NCBI RefSeq assembly: GCF_001650735.1
Contig: NZ_LXVY01000045.1
Span: forward strand, 62,001-126,000
Direction of reading: 5' to 3'
Length of the DNA: 64,000 bases
Source of the DNA: Sphingomonas sp. TDK1
GTDB taxonomy: Bacteria > Pseudomonadota > Alphaproteobacteria > Sphingomonadales > Sphingomonadaceae
The notes under the pieces are model-generated. The model saw only the letters and a program-made list of their open reading frames with translations. It was not told the origin of the DNA and searched no databases. The translations under genes were made by a program, and so were the position numbers. Of this stretch, positions 1-11,315 are shown in pieces. The number at the start of each line of letters is the position of its first letter. The first letter of the stretch is position 1.

Positions 1-1
1 G

Positions 2-268
2 GCGCAGCAGAAGGAAGCGATCGGCTTCACCGGCATCAGCCACGACACGCGCGTGGCCAAGGTCTCGGTGGTCGGCGTGGGCATGCGCAGCCATGCGGGC
101 GTCGCCGCGACGATGTTCCAGACGCTGGGCGCGCGCGGCATCAACATCCAGGCGATCACCACCTCCGAGATCAAGGTCTCGGTGCTGATCGAGGAAGACT
201 ATACCGAGCTCGCGGTGCGCGTGCTGCACACGGCCTATGGCCTCGACGCGGAAGACGTCGCGGCGTGA
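2..268 (+). CDS. lysC: Aspartate kinase, C-terminal fragment (ACT domains)
   Basis: The gene is cut by the window edge; about 88 C-terminal residues are visible in frame 2. They form the last ACT repeat of aspartokinase: VSVVGVGMRSHAGVAATMF, then GINIQAITTSEIKVSVLI and a closing Y-G-L-D-A segment. Aspartokinase phosphorylates aspartate, the first step toward lysine, threonine and methionine, and the ACT part carries feedback inhibition. The catalytic amino-acid-kinase domain lies outside the window. The identification rests on the characteristic GVGMRSHxGVA and INIxxITTSEIKxS motifs, which are highly conserved in LysC. Confidence 0.9.
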   Translation, partial: AQQKEAIGFTGISHDTRVAKVSVVGVGMRSHAGVAATMFQTLGARGINIQAITTSEIKVSVLIEEDYTELAVRVLHTAYGLDAEDVAA

Positions 269-334
269 TCCGGCGCTCGGCAAGCGGCGCGCGCCTCTTG
301 CCGAGTCCGTACCCCGGCGGCTAGGTCCGGCGGC

Positions 335-1366
335 ATGACCATCTCCTCCACGATCGGCGCCGAGCGCCTGGCGCGACGCATGGCGCGCGGTTGCGAATTC
401 CTGGGCAGCGAGGTTGCGATCCTCTGCGGCGCGATGTCGTGGGTGTCGGAACGCAATCTGGTCGCCGCCATTTCCAATGCCGGCGGTTTCGGCATGATCG
501 CCTGTGGCGCGATGAGCCCCGAACTGCTCGACGCGGAAATCGCCGCGACCAAGGCGCTCACCGCCAAGCCGTTCGGCGTCAATCTGATCACCATGCACCC
601 GCAGCTGTTCGACCTGATCGAGGTCTGCGCGCGGCACGAGGTCGGCCATGTCGTGCTTGCGGGCGGCCTGCCGCCGGCGGGTTCGCTCGACGCCATCAAG
701 GGCCGGGGCGCCAAGCTGATCTGCTTCGCGCCGGCGCTCAGCCTGGCCAAGAAGCTGATCCGCTCGGGCGTCGACGCGCTGATCGTCGAAGGCATGGAGG
801 CCGGCGGCCATATCGGCCCGGTCTCCACCAGCGTGCTCGCGCAGGAAATCCTGCCCGAGGTGGCGGAGCAGGTTCCCGTCTTCGTGGCGGGCGGCATCGG
901 CCGCGGCGAAGCGATCGCCGGCTATCTCGACATGGGTGCGGCGGGCGTGCAGCTGGGCACGCGGTTCGCGGCGGCGACCGAGAGCATCGCCCATCCCAAT
1001 TTCAAGAAGGCGTTCATCCGCGCCTCCGCCCGCGACGCGATCACCAGCGTGCAGATCGATCCGCGCCTGCCGGTGATCCCGGTCCGCGCGCTCAAGAACG
1101 CCGGCGGGGAAGCCTTTATCGTCAAGCAGCGCGAAGTGGCGCAGGCTCTGGACGAGGGCGGCGTGGCGATGGCCGAGGCGCAGTTGCAGATCGAGCATTA
1201 TTGGGCCGGCGCGCTGCGCCGCGCGGTGATCGACGGCGATGTCGAGCATGGCAGCGTGATGGCGGGCCAGTCGGTCGGCATGGTCACCAAGGAAGAGCCG
1301 GTCGCGACGATCATCGAGACGCTGATGGCCGAAGCGGCGCATGCGCTGGAGAAGCGCGCGGCGTAA
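335..1366 (+). CDS. Nitronate monooxygenase family FMN enzyme
   Basis: 343 residues, the usual length for NPD/nitronate-monooxygenase flavoproteins (TIM barrel with FMN). Visible family marks are AGGHIGP (residues 156-162), containing the His used as catalytic base in true nitronate monooxygenases, a phosphate-binding GGIG (186-189) and GVQLGTRF (204-211). Known members oxidise alkyl nitronates such as propionate 3-nitronate; many homologues are enoyl-reductase-like (FabK) or have unknown substrates, so the substrate here is not assigned. It lies 66 bp after lysC on the same strand and may be read with it. Confidence 0.85.
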   Translation: MTISSTIGAERLARRMARGCEFLGSEVAILCGAMSWVSERNLVAAISNAGGFGMIACGAMSPELLDAEIAATKALTAKPFGVNLITMHPQLFDLIEVCARHEVGHVVLAGGLPPAGSLDAIKGRGAKLICFAPALSLAKKLIRSGVDALIVEGMEAGGHIGPVSTSVLAQEILPEVAEQVPVFVAGGIGRGEAIAGYLDMGAAGVQLGTRFAAATESIAHPNFKKAFIRASARDAITSVQIDPRLPVIPVRALKNAGGEAFIVKQREVAQALDEGGVAMAEAQLQIEHYWAGALRRAVIDGDVEHGSVMAGQSVGMVTKEEPVATIIETLMAEAAHALEKRAA

Positions 1367-1375
1367 GGCTCTAAT

Positions 1376-1402
1376 TCCTCCCCCCGCCTGCTGGGGGAGG
1401 GG
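1376..1402. repeat. CCTCCCCC-type GC-rich hairpin repeat
   Basis: A CCTCCCCC...GGGGGAGG inverted repeat in the nitronate monooxygenase - ptsP gap. The same motif recurs near 21.4-21.55 kb and in a degenerate form near 23.2 kb, which suggests a dispersed REP-like family. A second hairpin (TGCGCACCC / GGGTGCGCA, 1445-1472) sits just before ptsP and may be a terminator or a leader structure. Confidence 0.5.
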
Positions 1403-1492
1403 GACCTGGTGGTGCCCGGGAGGATACGCTTTCCGCGCTTTTGCTGCGCACCCGGCTTGGCGGGGGTGCGCACAATCTGTTACCGCTGACAT

Positions 1493-3769
1493 ATGGCCTT
1501 GACCGCAGCCGCCTCCGCCCGAGAAATCCTCACCCGCCTGCACGACCTGATGGCGAAACGGCTGCCGGTCCAGTCGAAGCTCAACGCCGTCGTCAACATC
1601 ATCGGCGAAGCGCTGCACAGCGAGGTCTGCTCGATCTACCTGCTGCGCGAAGGCGTGCTGGAGCTGTTCGCGACGCGGGGGCTGGCACAGGAAGCCGTGC
1701 ACGTCACCAAGCTGGGGCTGGGCGAGGGGCTTGTCGGCACGATCGCCGCGCATGTCGAGACGCTCAACCTCGACGAGGCGACCAGCCACCCCAATTTCGT
1801 CCATAATCCCGAGACGGGCGAGGACCGTTTCCACAGCTTCGCGGGCGTGCCGATCATCCGGCGCGAACGGGCGGTGGGCGTGCTCGCCGTCCAGCATGTC
1901 GATCCGCGGCGCTATGCCGATATCGAGATCGAGGCGCTGCAGACCGTCGCGATGGTGCTTTCCGAGCTGATCGCCAATGCCGAACTGATCGATGCGGCGG
2001 GCGGCACCTCGACGCGCCTTCAGCCCACCGCCTCGGGCACGATCCGCGGCTTCCGGCTTGTCGAGGGCATGGCGCGCGGCGTCGCGGTGTTCCACCAGCC
2101 GCGCATCCTCATCGAACATACCGTTGCCGAGGATACGGAGGCGGAGCGCCACCGCGTCTATGCGGCGTTCGACAAGATGCGCGAGCAGATCGAGCGCATG
2201 ACCAGCCAGGCCGAATTCGGCAGCGGCGGGGAGCATGAGGAGATCCTCGCCACCTACAAGATGTTCGCCTATGACGAAGGCTGGAGCCGCCGCATCAACG
2301 AGGCGATCGATTCCGGCCTGACCGCCGAGGCGGCGATCGAGCGCGTGCAGCAGCGCACCCGCCAGCGCATGCGCGAGATCGACGATCCGCTGCTCCGCGA
2401 CCGGATGCACGATCTGGAGGACCTCTCCAACCGGCTGCTGCGTATCGTCTCGGGCCAGCTCGGCACCGCCGCACAGCTCGGGTTGCGGCAGGATTCAATC
2501 CTGATCGCGCGGAACCTGGGGCCCGCCGAGCTGCTCGAATATGACCGGCGCCGGCTCAAGGGCGTGGTGCTCGAGGAAGGTTCGCTGACTGCGCACGTCA
2601 CCATCGTCGCGCGCGCGATGGGGGTGCCCGTGCTGGGCCGTGTCCGCGAGGTTCGCCGGGAAGTGGCCGAGGGGGACCTGCTGCTGCTCGACGTGGGCGA
2701 GGAAAGCGTGTTCGTCCGCCCGTCGCTCGCCATGGAGGAAGCGTTCGAGGCCAAGCTGGCGCTCAGCCAGAAGCGCCGCGCCGCCTTCGCCCAGCTGAAG
2801 AATGTCGCGCCGGTGACCAAGGATGGGCACCGGGTGACGGTGATGGTCAATGCCGGGCTGCGCGATGACGTGGCAGCGCTCGACCTTACCGGCGCCGACG
2901 GCATCGGCCTGTTCCGCACCGAGTTCCAGTTCCTCGTCTCCGCCACGCTGCCGCAGCGCGAGGCGCAGCGCCGGCTGTACCGCGACGTGCTGGAGACGGC
3001 GGGCGACCGGCCGGTGGTGTTCCGCACCGTCGACATCGGCGGCGACAAGGCGCTGCCCTATCTGAACCATGACGAGGATGGCGAGGAAGAGAATCCCGCC
3101 ATGGGGTGGCGCGCGCTGCGCCTCGCGCTCGATCGCGACGGCCTGATGAAGGCGCAGGCCCGCGCGCTGATCGAGGCGGCGGCGGGGCGGACGCTCAACG
3201 TGATGTTCCCGATGGTATCGGAGCCCTGGGAGTTCGACGAGGCGCGCGCGCTGTTCGAGGCGCAGCATGCCTGGCTCGCCGCGCGCGGGCGCAAGCTGCC
3301 GAACGAGATCCGCTATGGCGCGATGCTGGAAGTACCGGCGCTGGCCGAGGTGCTGGACCTGCTGCTGCCCAAGCTGCAGTTCCTTTCGATCGGTACCAAC
3401 GACCTGACGCAGTTCCTGTTCGCGGCCGACCGCGCGCACCCCAAGCTCGCGCTGCGCTATGACTGGCTCAGCCCGGCGATCCTGCGCTTCCTGAAGCGCG
3501 TCAGCGACCAGGCGCGGGCTGCGAACGTGCCGGTGGCGGTGTGCGGCGAGATGGGCGGGCGACCGCTGGAGGCGCTGGCGCTGATCGGCCTCGGCATCGA
3601 CCGGCTATCGATCACGCCTGCCGCCGTCGGACCGATCAAGGCAATGCTGCGCACCCTGGATCGCACCGCGCTGCTCGCGGCCATGACCGAAATGCTGCGG
3701 CACCCCGAGGCGCCGCTGCGCGAGGTGCTGACGACATGGGCGGAGGCGCAGGGCGTCGAACTGGCCTGA
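1493..3769 (+). CDS. ptsP: Phosphoenolpyruvate--protein phosphotransferase PtsP (EI-Ntr)
   Basis: 758 residues with the PtsP layout: an N-terminal GAF domain (about 15-165) in place of a plain enzyme I start, the enzyme I N-domain (about 185-330), the swivelling phosphohistidine domain with SLTAHVTIVAR (active His near 368) and a C-terminal PEP-binding barrel with GTNDLTQ and CGEMGG. It takes phosphate from PEP and passes it through NPr to EIIA-Ntr, a regulatory cascade for nitrogen, potassium and stress physiology rather than sugar import. The partner ptsN is at 48.1 kb; no HPr/NPr gene is in the window. ATG at 1493 gives the usual N-terminus. Confidence 0.95.
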   Translation: MALTAAASAREILTRLHDLMAKRLPVQSKLNAVVNIIGEALHSEVCSIYLLREGVLELFATRGLAQEAVHVTKLGLGEGLVGTIAAHVETLNLDEATSHPNFVHNPETGEDRFHSFAGVPIIRRERAVGVLAVQHVDPRRYADIEIEALQTVAMVLSELIANAELIDAAGGTSTRLQPTASGTIRGFRLVEGMARGVAVFHQPRILIEHTVAEDTEAERHRVYAAFDKMREQIERMTSQAEFGSGGEHEEILATYKMFAYDEGWSRRINEAIDSGLTAEAAIERVQQRTRQRMREIDDPLLRDRMHDLEDLSNRLLRIVSGQLGTAAQLGLRQDSILIARNLGPAELLEYDRRRLKGVVLEEGSLTAHVTIVARAMGVPVLGRVREVRREVAEGDLLLLDVGEESVFVRPSLAMEEAFEAKLALSQKRRAAFAQLKNVAPVTKDGHRVTVMVNAGLRDDVAALDLTGADGIGLFRTEFQFLVSATLPQREAQRRLYRDVLETAGDRPVVFRTVDIGGDKALPYLNHDEDGEEENPAMGWRALRLALDRDGLMKAQARALIEAAAGRTLNVMFPMVSEPWEFDEARALFEAQHAWLAARGRKLPNEIRYGAMLEVPALAEVLDLLLPKLQFLSIGTNDLTQFLFAADRAHPKLALRYDWLSPAILRFLKRVSDQARAANVPVAVCGEMGGRPLEALALIGLGIDRLSITPAAVGPIKAMLRTLDRTALLAAMTEMLRHPEAPLREVLTTWAEAQGVELA

Positions 3770-3880
3770 CCAGGCAAGCCAATCATTGCGCGGCGGCGTT
3801 GACAGTGGCACGGCCGGGAGGGCATCCCCTGCACGATAAGGCGGTCGTTCCAGGGTCTAACGCGTCCGCCGGAGGAAAGA

Positions 3881-4828
3881 ATGCAAGGCGAAACGCCCGA
3901 AGAGTCCACCTCGTCCACCGTGCGCCCCGGCGAACGCCTGCGTGCCGCACGCGAAGCCTTGGGACTGGACCTGCCCGAGATCGCCGCGCGCACCCGCATC
4001 CCGCAGCGCCATCTCGAGGCGATCGAGCAGGGCACCTATTCGGGGCTGCCGTCGATCACCTATGCGACCGGTTTCGCCAAGGCCTATGCGCGGGCGGTGA
4101 ATATCGACGAAGTCGCGATCGCCCGCGACGTGCGCGGCGAGCTGGGCCAGATCGAACGCCCCGTTCTCACCCCCGAATATCCGCTGCAGGAACCGTCGCG
4201 CGCAGCACCCGGCGGTATCGTGTGGTTCGGCGTCATCGTCGCGCTGGTGCTCGTGGCGGGCATCGGCATCTGGTACGGCACCAACTGGTTCCGCGGCGGC
4301 GCGGCGCAGGGCGACGGGGTTGCCCAGCAGTTCGAGGTCGCGCCTACCCCCACGCCGAGCGCGCCTGCTCCCGCGCCGAGCCCGACGGTTCCCGCCGTCG
4401 AGCATGTGACGCTGGTCGCACGCGGCCCGGCCTGGATCCGCGTGACCGACGCGACCGGCAAGCGGCTGGCCGAAAAGGAACTGACCGCCGGCGAGCGCTA
4501 TGAAGTGCCCGACGACGCCGATCATCCGCGCGTCCGCACCGGCCGCCCGGACCAGCTGCAGGTCTTGCTGAACGGCAGCGAGATCGCACCGCTCGGCACA
4601 GAGGTAAAGGTCGTCGAGGCCGAACTGACCTCCGCGGCGCTCCGAGCACGCGGCCAGCCGGGCGCCACCCCTTCGCCGACGCCGGGCGCGGCGGCCGCGG
4701 CGGCCATGCCGCTGCGCGAACGCGCGCCGCGCCGTCGCGATCGCACGTCGCCCCCTTCGGAGGGCATCGCGACCCCGTCGGCGCCCACGGGCGGCACGAC
4801 ACCCGGCGGCGACACGCCGAACCCCTGA
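3881..4828 (+). CDS. rodZ: RodZ-like helix-turn-helix membrane protein (DUF4115)
   Basis: 315 residues: a cytoplasmic HTH_25-type domain (about 16-85, GERLRAAREALGLDLPEIA), one membrane span (about 111-131), a Pro/Ala/Thr linker, a C-terminal beta domain of the DUF4115 type (about 170-240) and a long Pro/Arg-rich tail. RodZ binds MreB through the HTH domain and couples it to the elongasome. A GGAGG ribosome site lies about 7 bases before ATG. It is followed after 82 bp by cpoB on the same strand. The low-complexity tail is long but not unusual for sphingomonads. Confidence 0.85.
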   Translation: MQGETPEESTSSTVRPGERLRAAREALGLDLPEIAARTRIPQRHLEAIEQGTYSGLPSITYATGFAKAYARAVNIDEVAIARDVRGELGQIERPVLTPEYPLQEPSRAAPGGIVWFGVIVALVLVAGIGIWYGTNWFRGGAAQGDGVAQQFEVAPTPTPSAPAPAPSPTVPAVEHVTLVARGPAWIRVTDATGKRLAEKELTAGERYEVPDDADHPRVRTGRPDQLQVLLNGSEIAPLGTEVKVVEAELTSAALRARGQPGATPSPTPGAAAAAAMPLRERAPRRRDRTSPPSEGIATPSAPTGGTTPGGDTPNP

Positions 4829-4910
4829 GGGGGTGGCGCAAGCGGGCGCCGCTTGGCTATAGCGGCGCCACGCCTCCGTTCCCCGGGGGGCGCTGAGGGA
4901 ATTATCGACG

Positions 4911-5834
4911 ATGCGTATTGCTCTCGCAGCGGCACTGGCCTTTGCCGCGTTCGGCTTCAACGGCTCCGCGATGGCGCAAGCCCAGGACGGCAATGTCGGC
5001 CAGCGCGTCGACAAGCTGGAGCGCGAGATGCGCGCGGTGCAGCGCAAGGTCTTCCCCGGCGGTGCCGGCATGACCGTGGAGCCCCAGATTACCCAGCAGG
5101 TCGACACGACCCCGCCGGGCGTACCCGCCACGACCCCGCTCGCCGACCTGACCGAGCGCGTCGCCGCCCTGGAAAGCCAGATCCAGACCATGACCGGCCA
5201 GATCGAGCAGAACCAGTATCGCCTGCGGCAGCTCGAAGAGTCGTTCGGCGCCTACAAGGCCGCGACCGATGCGCGGGTGAAGGCACTCGAGGCGCCGCCC
5301 GTCGCGACCGACGCCGCGCCGACCGACGGCGACGTCGCGGCCTCGGGGGATTCCGGGCCGGCGCCGGCACCGGCCACATCGGCCAGGCCGACCGGCGATC
5401 GCGCGGCCAAGGTGGCGGCGGTGGAGAAGCCGAGCACGGGGGATGCGGGCGAGGACCTGTACCTCTATGGCTTCCGCCTGTGGCAGGCGAAGCTCTATCC
5501 GGAAGCGGCCAAGGCGCTGGAGCAGTACAAGGCCAAATATCCGACCGGCAAGCGCGCCAGCTTTGCGCGCAACCTGCTCGGCCGCGCCTATCTCGACGAT
5601 AACAAGCCCAGCCTCGCCGCGGTGGCGCTGTACGAGAACTATACTAAGGACCCGAACGGCGAACGCGCGCCGGACAGCCTCTATTATCTCGCCCAGGCGC
5701 TGGTGAAGCTGAACAAGCCCTCCGGCGAGGTCTGCAAGGTGTATGACGAGCTGAACAAGGTCTATGGCCCCGGGCTCTCGGCAGAAATGCGCGCTGGCGT
5801 CGCCAAGGGCCGTGCGGATCAGCGCTGCAAGTAA
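4911..5834 (+). CDS. cpoB: Tol-Pal system protein CpoB/YbgF
   Basis: 307 residues, exported: signal peptide about 1-24 ending AMA. An N-terminal coiled coil (about 28-120, repeated VDKLEREM / RVAALESQI heptads) is followed by an Ala/Pro linker and a C-terminal TPR domain (about 180-305, LYLYGFRLWQAKLYPEAAKA). CpoB acts in the periplasm and couples the Tol-Pal machine to septal PBP activity. Its last bases overlap the start of tilS, so the two are probably translationally coupled. The tol and pal genes are not in the window. Confidence 0.9.
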   Translation: MRIALAAALAFAAFGFNGSAMAQAQDGNVGQRVDKLEREMRAVQRKVFPGGAGMTVEPQITQQVDTTPPGVPATTPLADLTERVAALESQIQTMTGQIEQNQYRLRQLEESFGAYKAATDARVKALEAPPVATDAAPTDGDVAASGDSGPAPAPATSARPTGDRAAKVAAVEKPSTGDAGEDLYLYGFRLWQAKLYPEAAKALEQYKAKYPTGKRASFARNLLGRAYLDDNKPSLAAVALYENYTKDPNGERAPDSLYYLAQALVKLNKPSGEVCKVYDELNKVYGPGLSAEMRAGVAKGRADQRCK

Positions 5835-6825
5835 CGCGTCGCCGATCGACGCAATCGCGGGCGCGACCGTCGCCCGCTTCCTCGCCGACTGGCGCGCGGT
5901 CGCCGGGCAGACACCCGGCGCCGGGGCACCGGTCGGCGTTGCCGTTTCGGGCGGCGCGGACAGCCTCGCATTGCTGCTGCTGGCGCGCGCGGCCTTCCCG
6001 GGCGGCGTCGTCGCGGCCACGGTCGATCATGGCTTGCGCACCGAATCCGCCCGGGAAGCCGCGTTCGTCGGCATGCTCTGCGCGCGTATCGGCGTGCCGC
6101 ACGCCGTGCTTCCGCTTCGCCCCGAAATGCTGGTGCGCGGCAATCTCCAGGATCGCGCCCGCGCGATGCGCTATCGCGCCCTGGCCGATTGGGCAGCGAC
6201 GTGCCGCGCGCCCTGGGTCGCGGTGGCGCACCAGCAGGACGATCTCGCCGAAACCTTCCTGCTGCGAGCCCGCCGCGGGGCCGGGCTGGGGGGCCTTGCC
6301 GCGATGCTGCCCAGCCGACCGCTTCGCGTCGCCGATTCCACCCTGCTCGTCCGGCCGCTGCTCGGCTGGTCCCGCACCGAGCTCGCAGCGATCGTCGATG
6401 CCGCCGGCATCGACGCCGTCGAGGATCCATCGAACCGGCATCCGCGCTTCGATCGCAGCCGCATCCGCAGCCTGCTTGCCGACAGCCCCGACCTGCCGCC
6501 CGCACGCCTCGCGCGCGCCGCGGCCAATCTGCGCGACGCCGAGACTGCGCTCGCATGGGTCATCGATCGGGAATGGCGCGCGCGCGCGGAGACCGCGGAC
6601 GCCCAACTGCTCCTCGATCTGGACGGCCTGCCCGCCGAACTGCGCCGACGCCTGGTGGCTCGGGCGCTCAAGATGGTAAACGACGTCCCGCCTCCGCGCG
6701 GTTCCGGGCTTGACCGCCTCATCGCGGCGGTCGATGCCGGAGCGGTGGCGACATTGGCCGGAGTCGTGGTGCGGCCGGGGCCCCGCTGGCGCTTCGCACC
6801 AGCCCCCCCGCACCGATCACCGTGA
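5812..6825 (+). CDS. tilS: tRNA(Ile)-lysidine synthetase TilS
   Basis: PP-loop ATPase that changes C34 of the CAU-anticodon tRNA-Ile to lysidine, so that it reads AUA. The P-loop SGGADS is at residues 46-51, followed by TVDHGLRTES and the VAHQQDDLAETFLLR motif typical of TilS. With the GTG start at 5812 (AAGGGC a few bases upstream) the protein is 337 residues, shorter than E. coli TilS, as in other alphaproteobacteria that lack the full C-terminal domains. An ATG at 5764 is in frame, but would overlap cpoB by 71 bp; the start is uncertain. Confidence 0.88.
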   Translation: MRISAASNASPIDAIAGATVARFLADWRAVAGQTPGAGAPVGVAVSGGADSLALLLLARAAFPGGVVAATVDHGLRTESAREAAFVGMLCARIGVPHAVLPLRPEMLVRGNLQDRARAMRYRALADWAATCRAPWVAVAHQQDDLAETFLLRARRGAGLGGLAAMLPSRPLRVADSTLLVRPLLGWSRTELAAIVDAAGIDAVEDPSNRHPRFDRSRIRSLLADSPDLPPARLARAAANLRDAETALAWVIDREWRARAETADAQLLLDLDGLPAELRRRLVARALKMVNDVPPPRGSGLDRLIAAVDAGAVATLAGVVVRPGPRWRFAPAPPHRSP

Positions 6826-6893
6826 TCGACGTTGTTCCATTGTCATTAACGCCGCCATGCCTATCTTAGGGCTGGAAAGGTACCGGGTACACG

Positions 6894-8855
<1,962 letters not shown>

Positions 8856-8895
8856 GCCCTCCGGCAGCGCTAGGGCCAGCGTCGCTAGGATAGAA

Positions 8896-8930
8896 AACGC
8901 TCCCGGGACCCCTTCCCGGGAGCGTTTTTC
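8896..8930 (+). terminator. Rho-independent terminator of ftsH
   Basis: Perfect 13-bp stem (8896-8908 with 8914-8926), five-base loop, followed by a T run. It closes the transcript that includes ftsH. The next reading frame starts only 7 bases after the stem. Confidence 0.92.
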
Positions 8931-8932
8931 CT

Positions 8933-9300
8933 ATGCGACGACGGTTTCTGGCCGCGGGCGGACGGATGCTCATGGCGGCGCCCGCGCAGACGATGAGCGT
9001 GGCCGAGTTTCTCGCCAAGGGGCACGCGCTCCAGGCCAAGGGTGCGATGGCGATGGTCTCGTCGGACATCGGCCTGCTGAAGCAGGAGATCAACGGCGCT
9101 TCCACCGCCTATCGCGGCAACCTTGCGGCGGCGGCCGCGGCGGGCAGGAAGCCGAGCAGCTGCCCTCGCCCAAGGGCACGGTGAAGATGGGCAGCAACGA
9201 CCTGATCGCAGCGTTCGAGAAGATACCGCCGGCGCAGCGGGGGACCAGCGTCAGGGCCGCCTTCGCTGCCATGATGCAGCAGCGTTTCCCCTGCGCCTGA
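8933..9300 (+). pseudogene. Frameshifted small secreted-protein gene
   Basis: Two frames together make one protein of about 120 residues. The first (from ATG 8933) runs through SVAEFLAKGHALQAKG and SSDIGLLKQEINGA to GRKPSSCP, then stops at 9184. The second frame, entered near 9164-9172 after an apparent one-base loss in a C-rich run, continues PKGTVKMGSNDLIAAFEKI through PPAQRGTSVRAAFAAMM to a terminal RFPCA and stops at 9300. Both halves read like one family of small exported proteins seen in sphingomonads (from memory); the spaced C-P and final F-P-C recall the Rap1a/Tai type, but this is weak. The start codon lies immediately after the ftsH terminator with no ribosome site, and the signal peptide looks poor, so the gene is probably dead. 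A sequencing error is the alternative. Confidence 0.6.
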
Positions 9301-9358
9301 TCCGTCAGGCGTGCGACTCCATCCGCCTTGCCTCAGGTGCCTGCACAGGGCTGCGCGG

Positions 9359-9760
9359 TTACAGCAGGCCGAGCCCCGCCAGCTCTCCCATCAGCGACGC
9401 GGGCAGCGTGTCGACGCCGCCGTCCGAATCGCTCAGGTCCGGCGGCGCATCGGTTGCTTCCAGATAGCGCCAGCCCTGGTGCGCGCGCTTCGGTCGCGCC
9501 TGGACGAGGATCAGCTGCGGTTCGAGGAGGATGGCGGTGCGCCCCCCTTCCGCTTCGCCGAAGCCCAGGATCGGCGAGCGGCCGATCAGCTGGTGCTTGA
9601 GGATCCAGAATAGCGAGCCGCCGTCGATTTCCGCATGCCGCTTCGGCAGATAGCGCGTGGTGAGGGCGACGCCCCCGAGGGCGGCACGCGCCTCCAGCCG
9701 GGCACGAAGGACGTCGACGCTGTCGCAGGCAAAGGCGACCTTGGTGAGATGGAGTGGCAC
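9359..9760 (-). CDS. DUF1489 family protein
   Basis: 133 residues, matching from memory the alphaproteobacterial DUF1489 family of unknown function: it opens MPLHLTKVAFACDSVD and contains LTTRYLPKRHAEI, SLFWILKHQLIGRSPILGF and WRYLEATDAPPD. No signal peptide or membrane span. It lies 36 bp downstream of mgtE on the same strand, so they may share a transcript; nothing in the sequence indicates its role. Confidence 0.82.
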   Translation of the reverse strand: MPLHLTKVAFACDSVDVLRARLEARAALGGVALTTRYLPKRHAEIDGGSLFWILKHQLIGRSPILGFGEAEGGRTAILLEPQLILVQARPKRAHQGWRYLEATDAPPDLSDSDGGVDTLPASLMGELAGLGLL

Positions 9761-9796
9761 GCAGGGGATTTGGGCGGTCCGTGCCCCGCGATCAAG

Positions 9797-11200
9797 TCAG
9801 CTGCCGAGGCCGACAAGCGTCGCGAGACCCAGGAACGAGAAGAACCCCATCACGTCGGTCATCATCGTCACGAACACCGCCGAGGCGACCGCCGGATCGA
9901 CGCGCAGCCGATCGAGGGTCACCGGGATCAGCACGCCTGCCATGCCGGCGATCAGATTGTTGATCACCATCGCCATCGCGATCACCGCTGCCAGCCAGGG
10001 GATGCCGTAGATCAGCATGGTACCCGCGCCGATCGCCAGTCCGAGCGACAGGCCGTTGGCCGCGGCGATGCGCAGCTCGCGCAGGATCATGCGAATGGTG
10101 TTCGATTCGGTCAGCTGGTTCGTCGCGATCGCCCGCACCACCACCGCCAGCGTTTGCGTGCCCGCATTGCCGCCCATGCCGGAGACGATCGGCATCAGCA
10201 CCGCCAGCAACGCGAACTTGGCGATCTCCCCCTGGAACAGCCCCACCACCGATGCCGCGAGGATCGCGGTGCCGAGGTTGACGAACAGCCAGGTCAGGCG
10301 CGTCTTGACCGTCAGCAGCACCGGCTCGTTGATGTCGCCCTCGCCGGCGCCGGAGAGGCGGAGAATATCCTCGCCGGCTTCCTGCGAGATGATGTGGACG
10401 ATGTCGTCCACCGTGATCATGCCGACCAGCCGCCCGCTCAGATCCACCACCGCCGCCGAGATCAGCGCGTATTTCTGGAAGCGCAGCGCGACTTCCTCCT
10501 GGTCCATGTCGACCGGGATCAGGGTCTGCTCGCGCTTCATCACGTCGCTGATCGTGATGCCGCGCGGGGTGCGCAGGATCCAGGAGAGCTCGCAGGTGCC
10601 GATCGGCTTGTGCGAGGGATCGACGACGAAGATTTCCCAGAAGTCCGTGGTCAGCGAATCATTGCCGCGCAGGTAATCCAGGACATGACCGACGGTCCAA
10701 TGCTCGGGCACCGCGATCAGCTCGCGCTGCATCAGGCGGCCGGCGGACTCCTCGGGGTAGGACAGCGCCTCTTCGATCGCGGCGCGATCGTCGGGGTCGA
10801 GCGCGCGGAGCACCTCGCGCTGGTCCTCGACATCCATGTCCTCGATGATCGCGACGGCGTCGTCGGTATCGAGCTCGGCGGCGAGGTCGGCGACCTGGTG
10901 CGGCTCCAGCGCGTCGACCAGCGCCTCGCGCACCCAGTCGTTCATCTCGGCGAGCACGTCGCCGTCGATCAGGTCGGAGATGGCGGTAACGACGTCCGCG
11001 CGCTGCTCCGACGGGACCAGCTCGATCAGGTCGGCGATATCGGCGGGGTGGAGCGGCGCGACCAGCGCATGCGCGGCCTCGTTGTCGCCTTCGTCGACCG
11101 CGTCCAGAACCGCGCTGACGAATTCGGGCTTCAGCCGATCGTCCTCGTCCAGCTGGCTCTCTGGCGCGGTGGCCTCTTCGTGCAGTTCGGTCTCGCTCAC
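9797..11200 (-). CDS. mgtE: Magnesium transporter MgtE
   Basis: 467 residues from the GTG at 11200, which has GGGAGG eight bases upstream; an in-frame ATG 75 bases earlier gives an unlikely basic extension and has no ribosome site. Layout: cytosolic N domain of acidic helical repeats (about 30-150), tandem CBS domains (about 155-285) and a five-helix membrane domain (about 303-460) with GNAGTQT (344-350). MgtE is a dimeric Mg2+ channel gated by Mg2+ bound between the N and CBS domains. No Mg riboswitch was seen upstream. Confidence 0.95.
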   Translation of the reverse strand: MSETELHEEATAPESQLDEDDRLKPEFVSAVLDAVDEGDNEAAHALVAPLHPADIADLIELVPSEQRADVVTAISDLIDGDVLAEMNDWVREALVDALEPHQVADLAAELDTDDAVAIIEDMDVEDQREVLRALDPDDRAAIEEALSYPEESAGRLMQRELIAVPEHWTVGHVLDYLRGNDSLTTDFWEIFVVDPSHKPIGTCELSWILRTPRGITISDVMKREQTLIPVDMDQEEVALRFQKYALISAAVVDLSGRLVGMITVDDIVHIISQEAGEDILRLSGAGEGDINEPVLLTVKTRLTWLFVNLGTAILAASVVGLFQGEIAKFALLAVLMPIVSGMGGNAGTQTLAVVVRAIATNQLTESNTIRMILRELRIAAANGLSLGLAIGAGTMLIYGIPWLAAVIAMAMVINNLIAGMAGVLIPVTLDRLRVDPAVASAVFVTMMTDVMGFFSFLGLATLVGLGS

Positions 11201-11315
11201 CGTCCGACCTCCCGTGCTGCGGCTCTTGTCGCGGCGCTGCCATCCCCAGCGCGGATTTGCAAGTCGGCAGCGCACCGCTTAGGGCTTCGTTCCAGTTTTA
11301 GAGAAGAGGTGCCCC

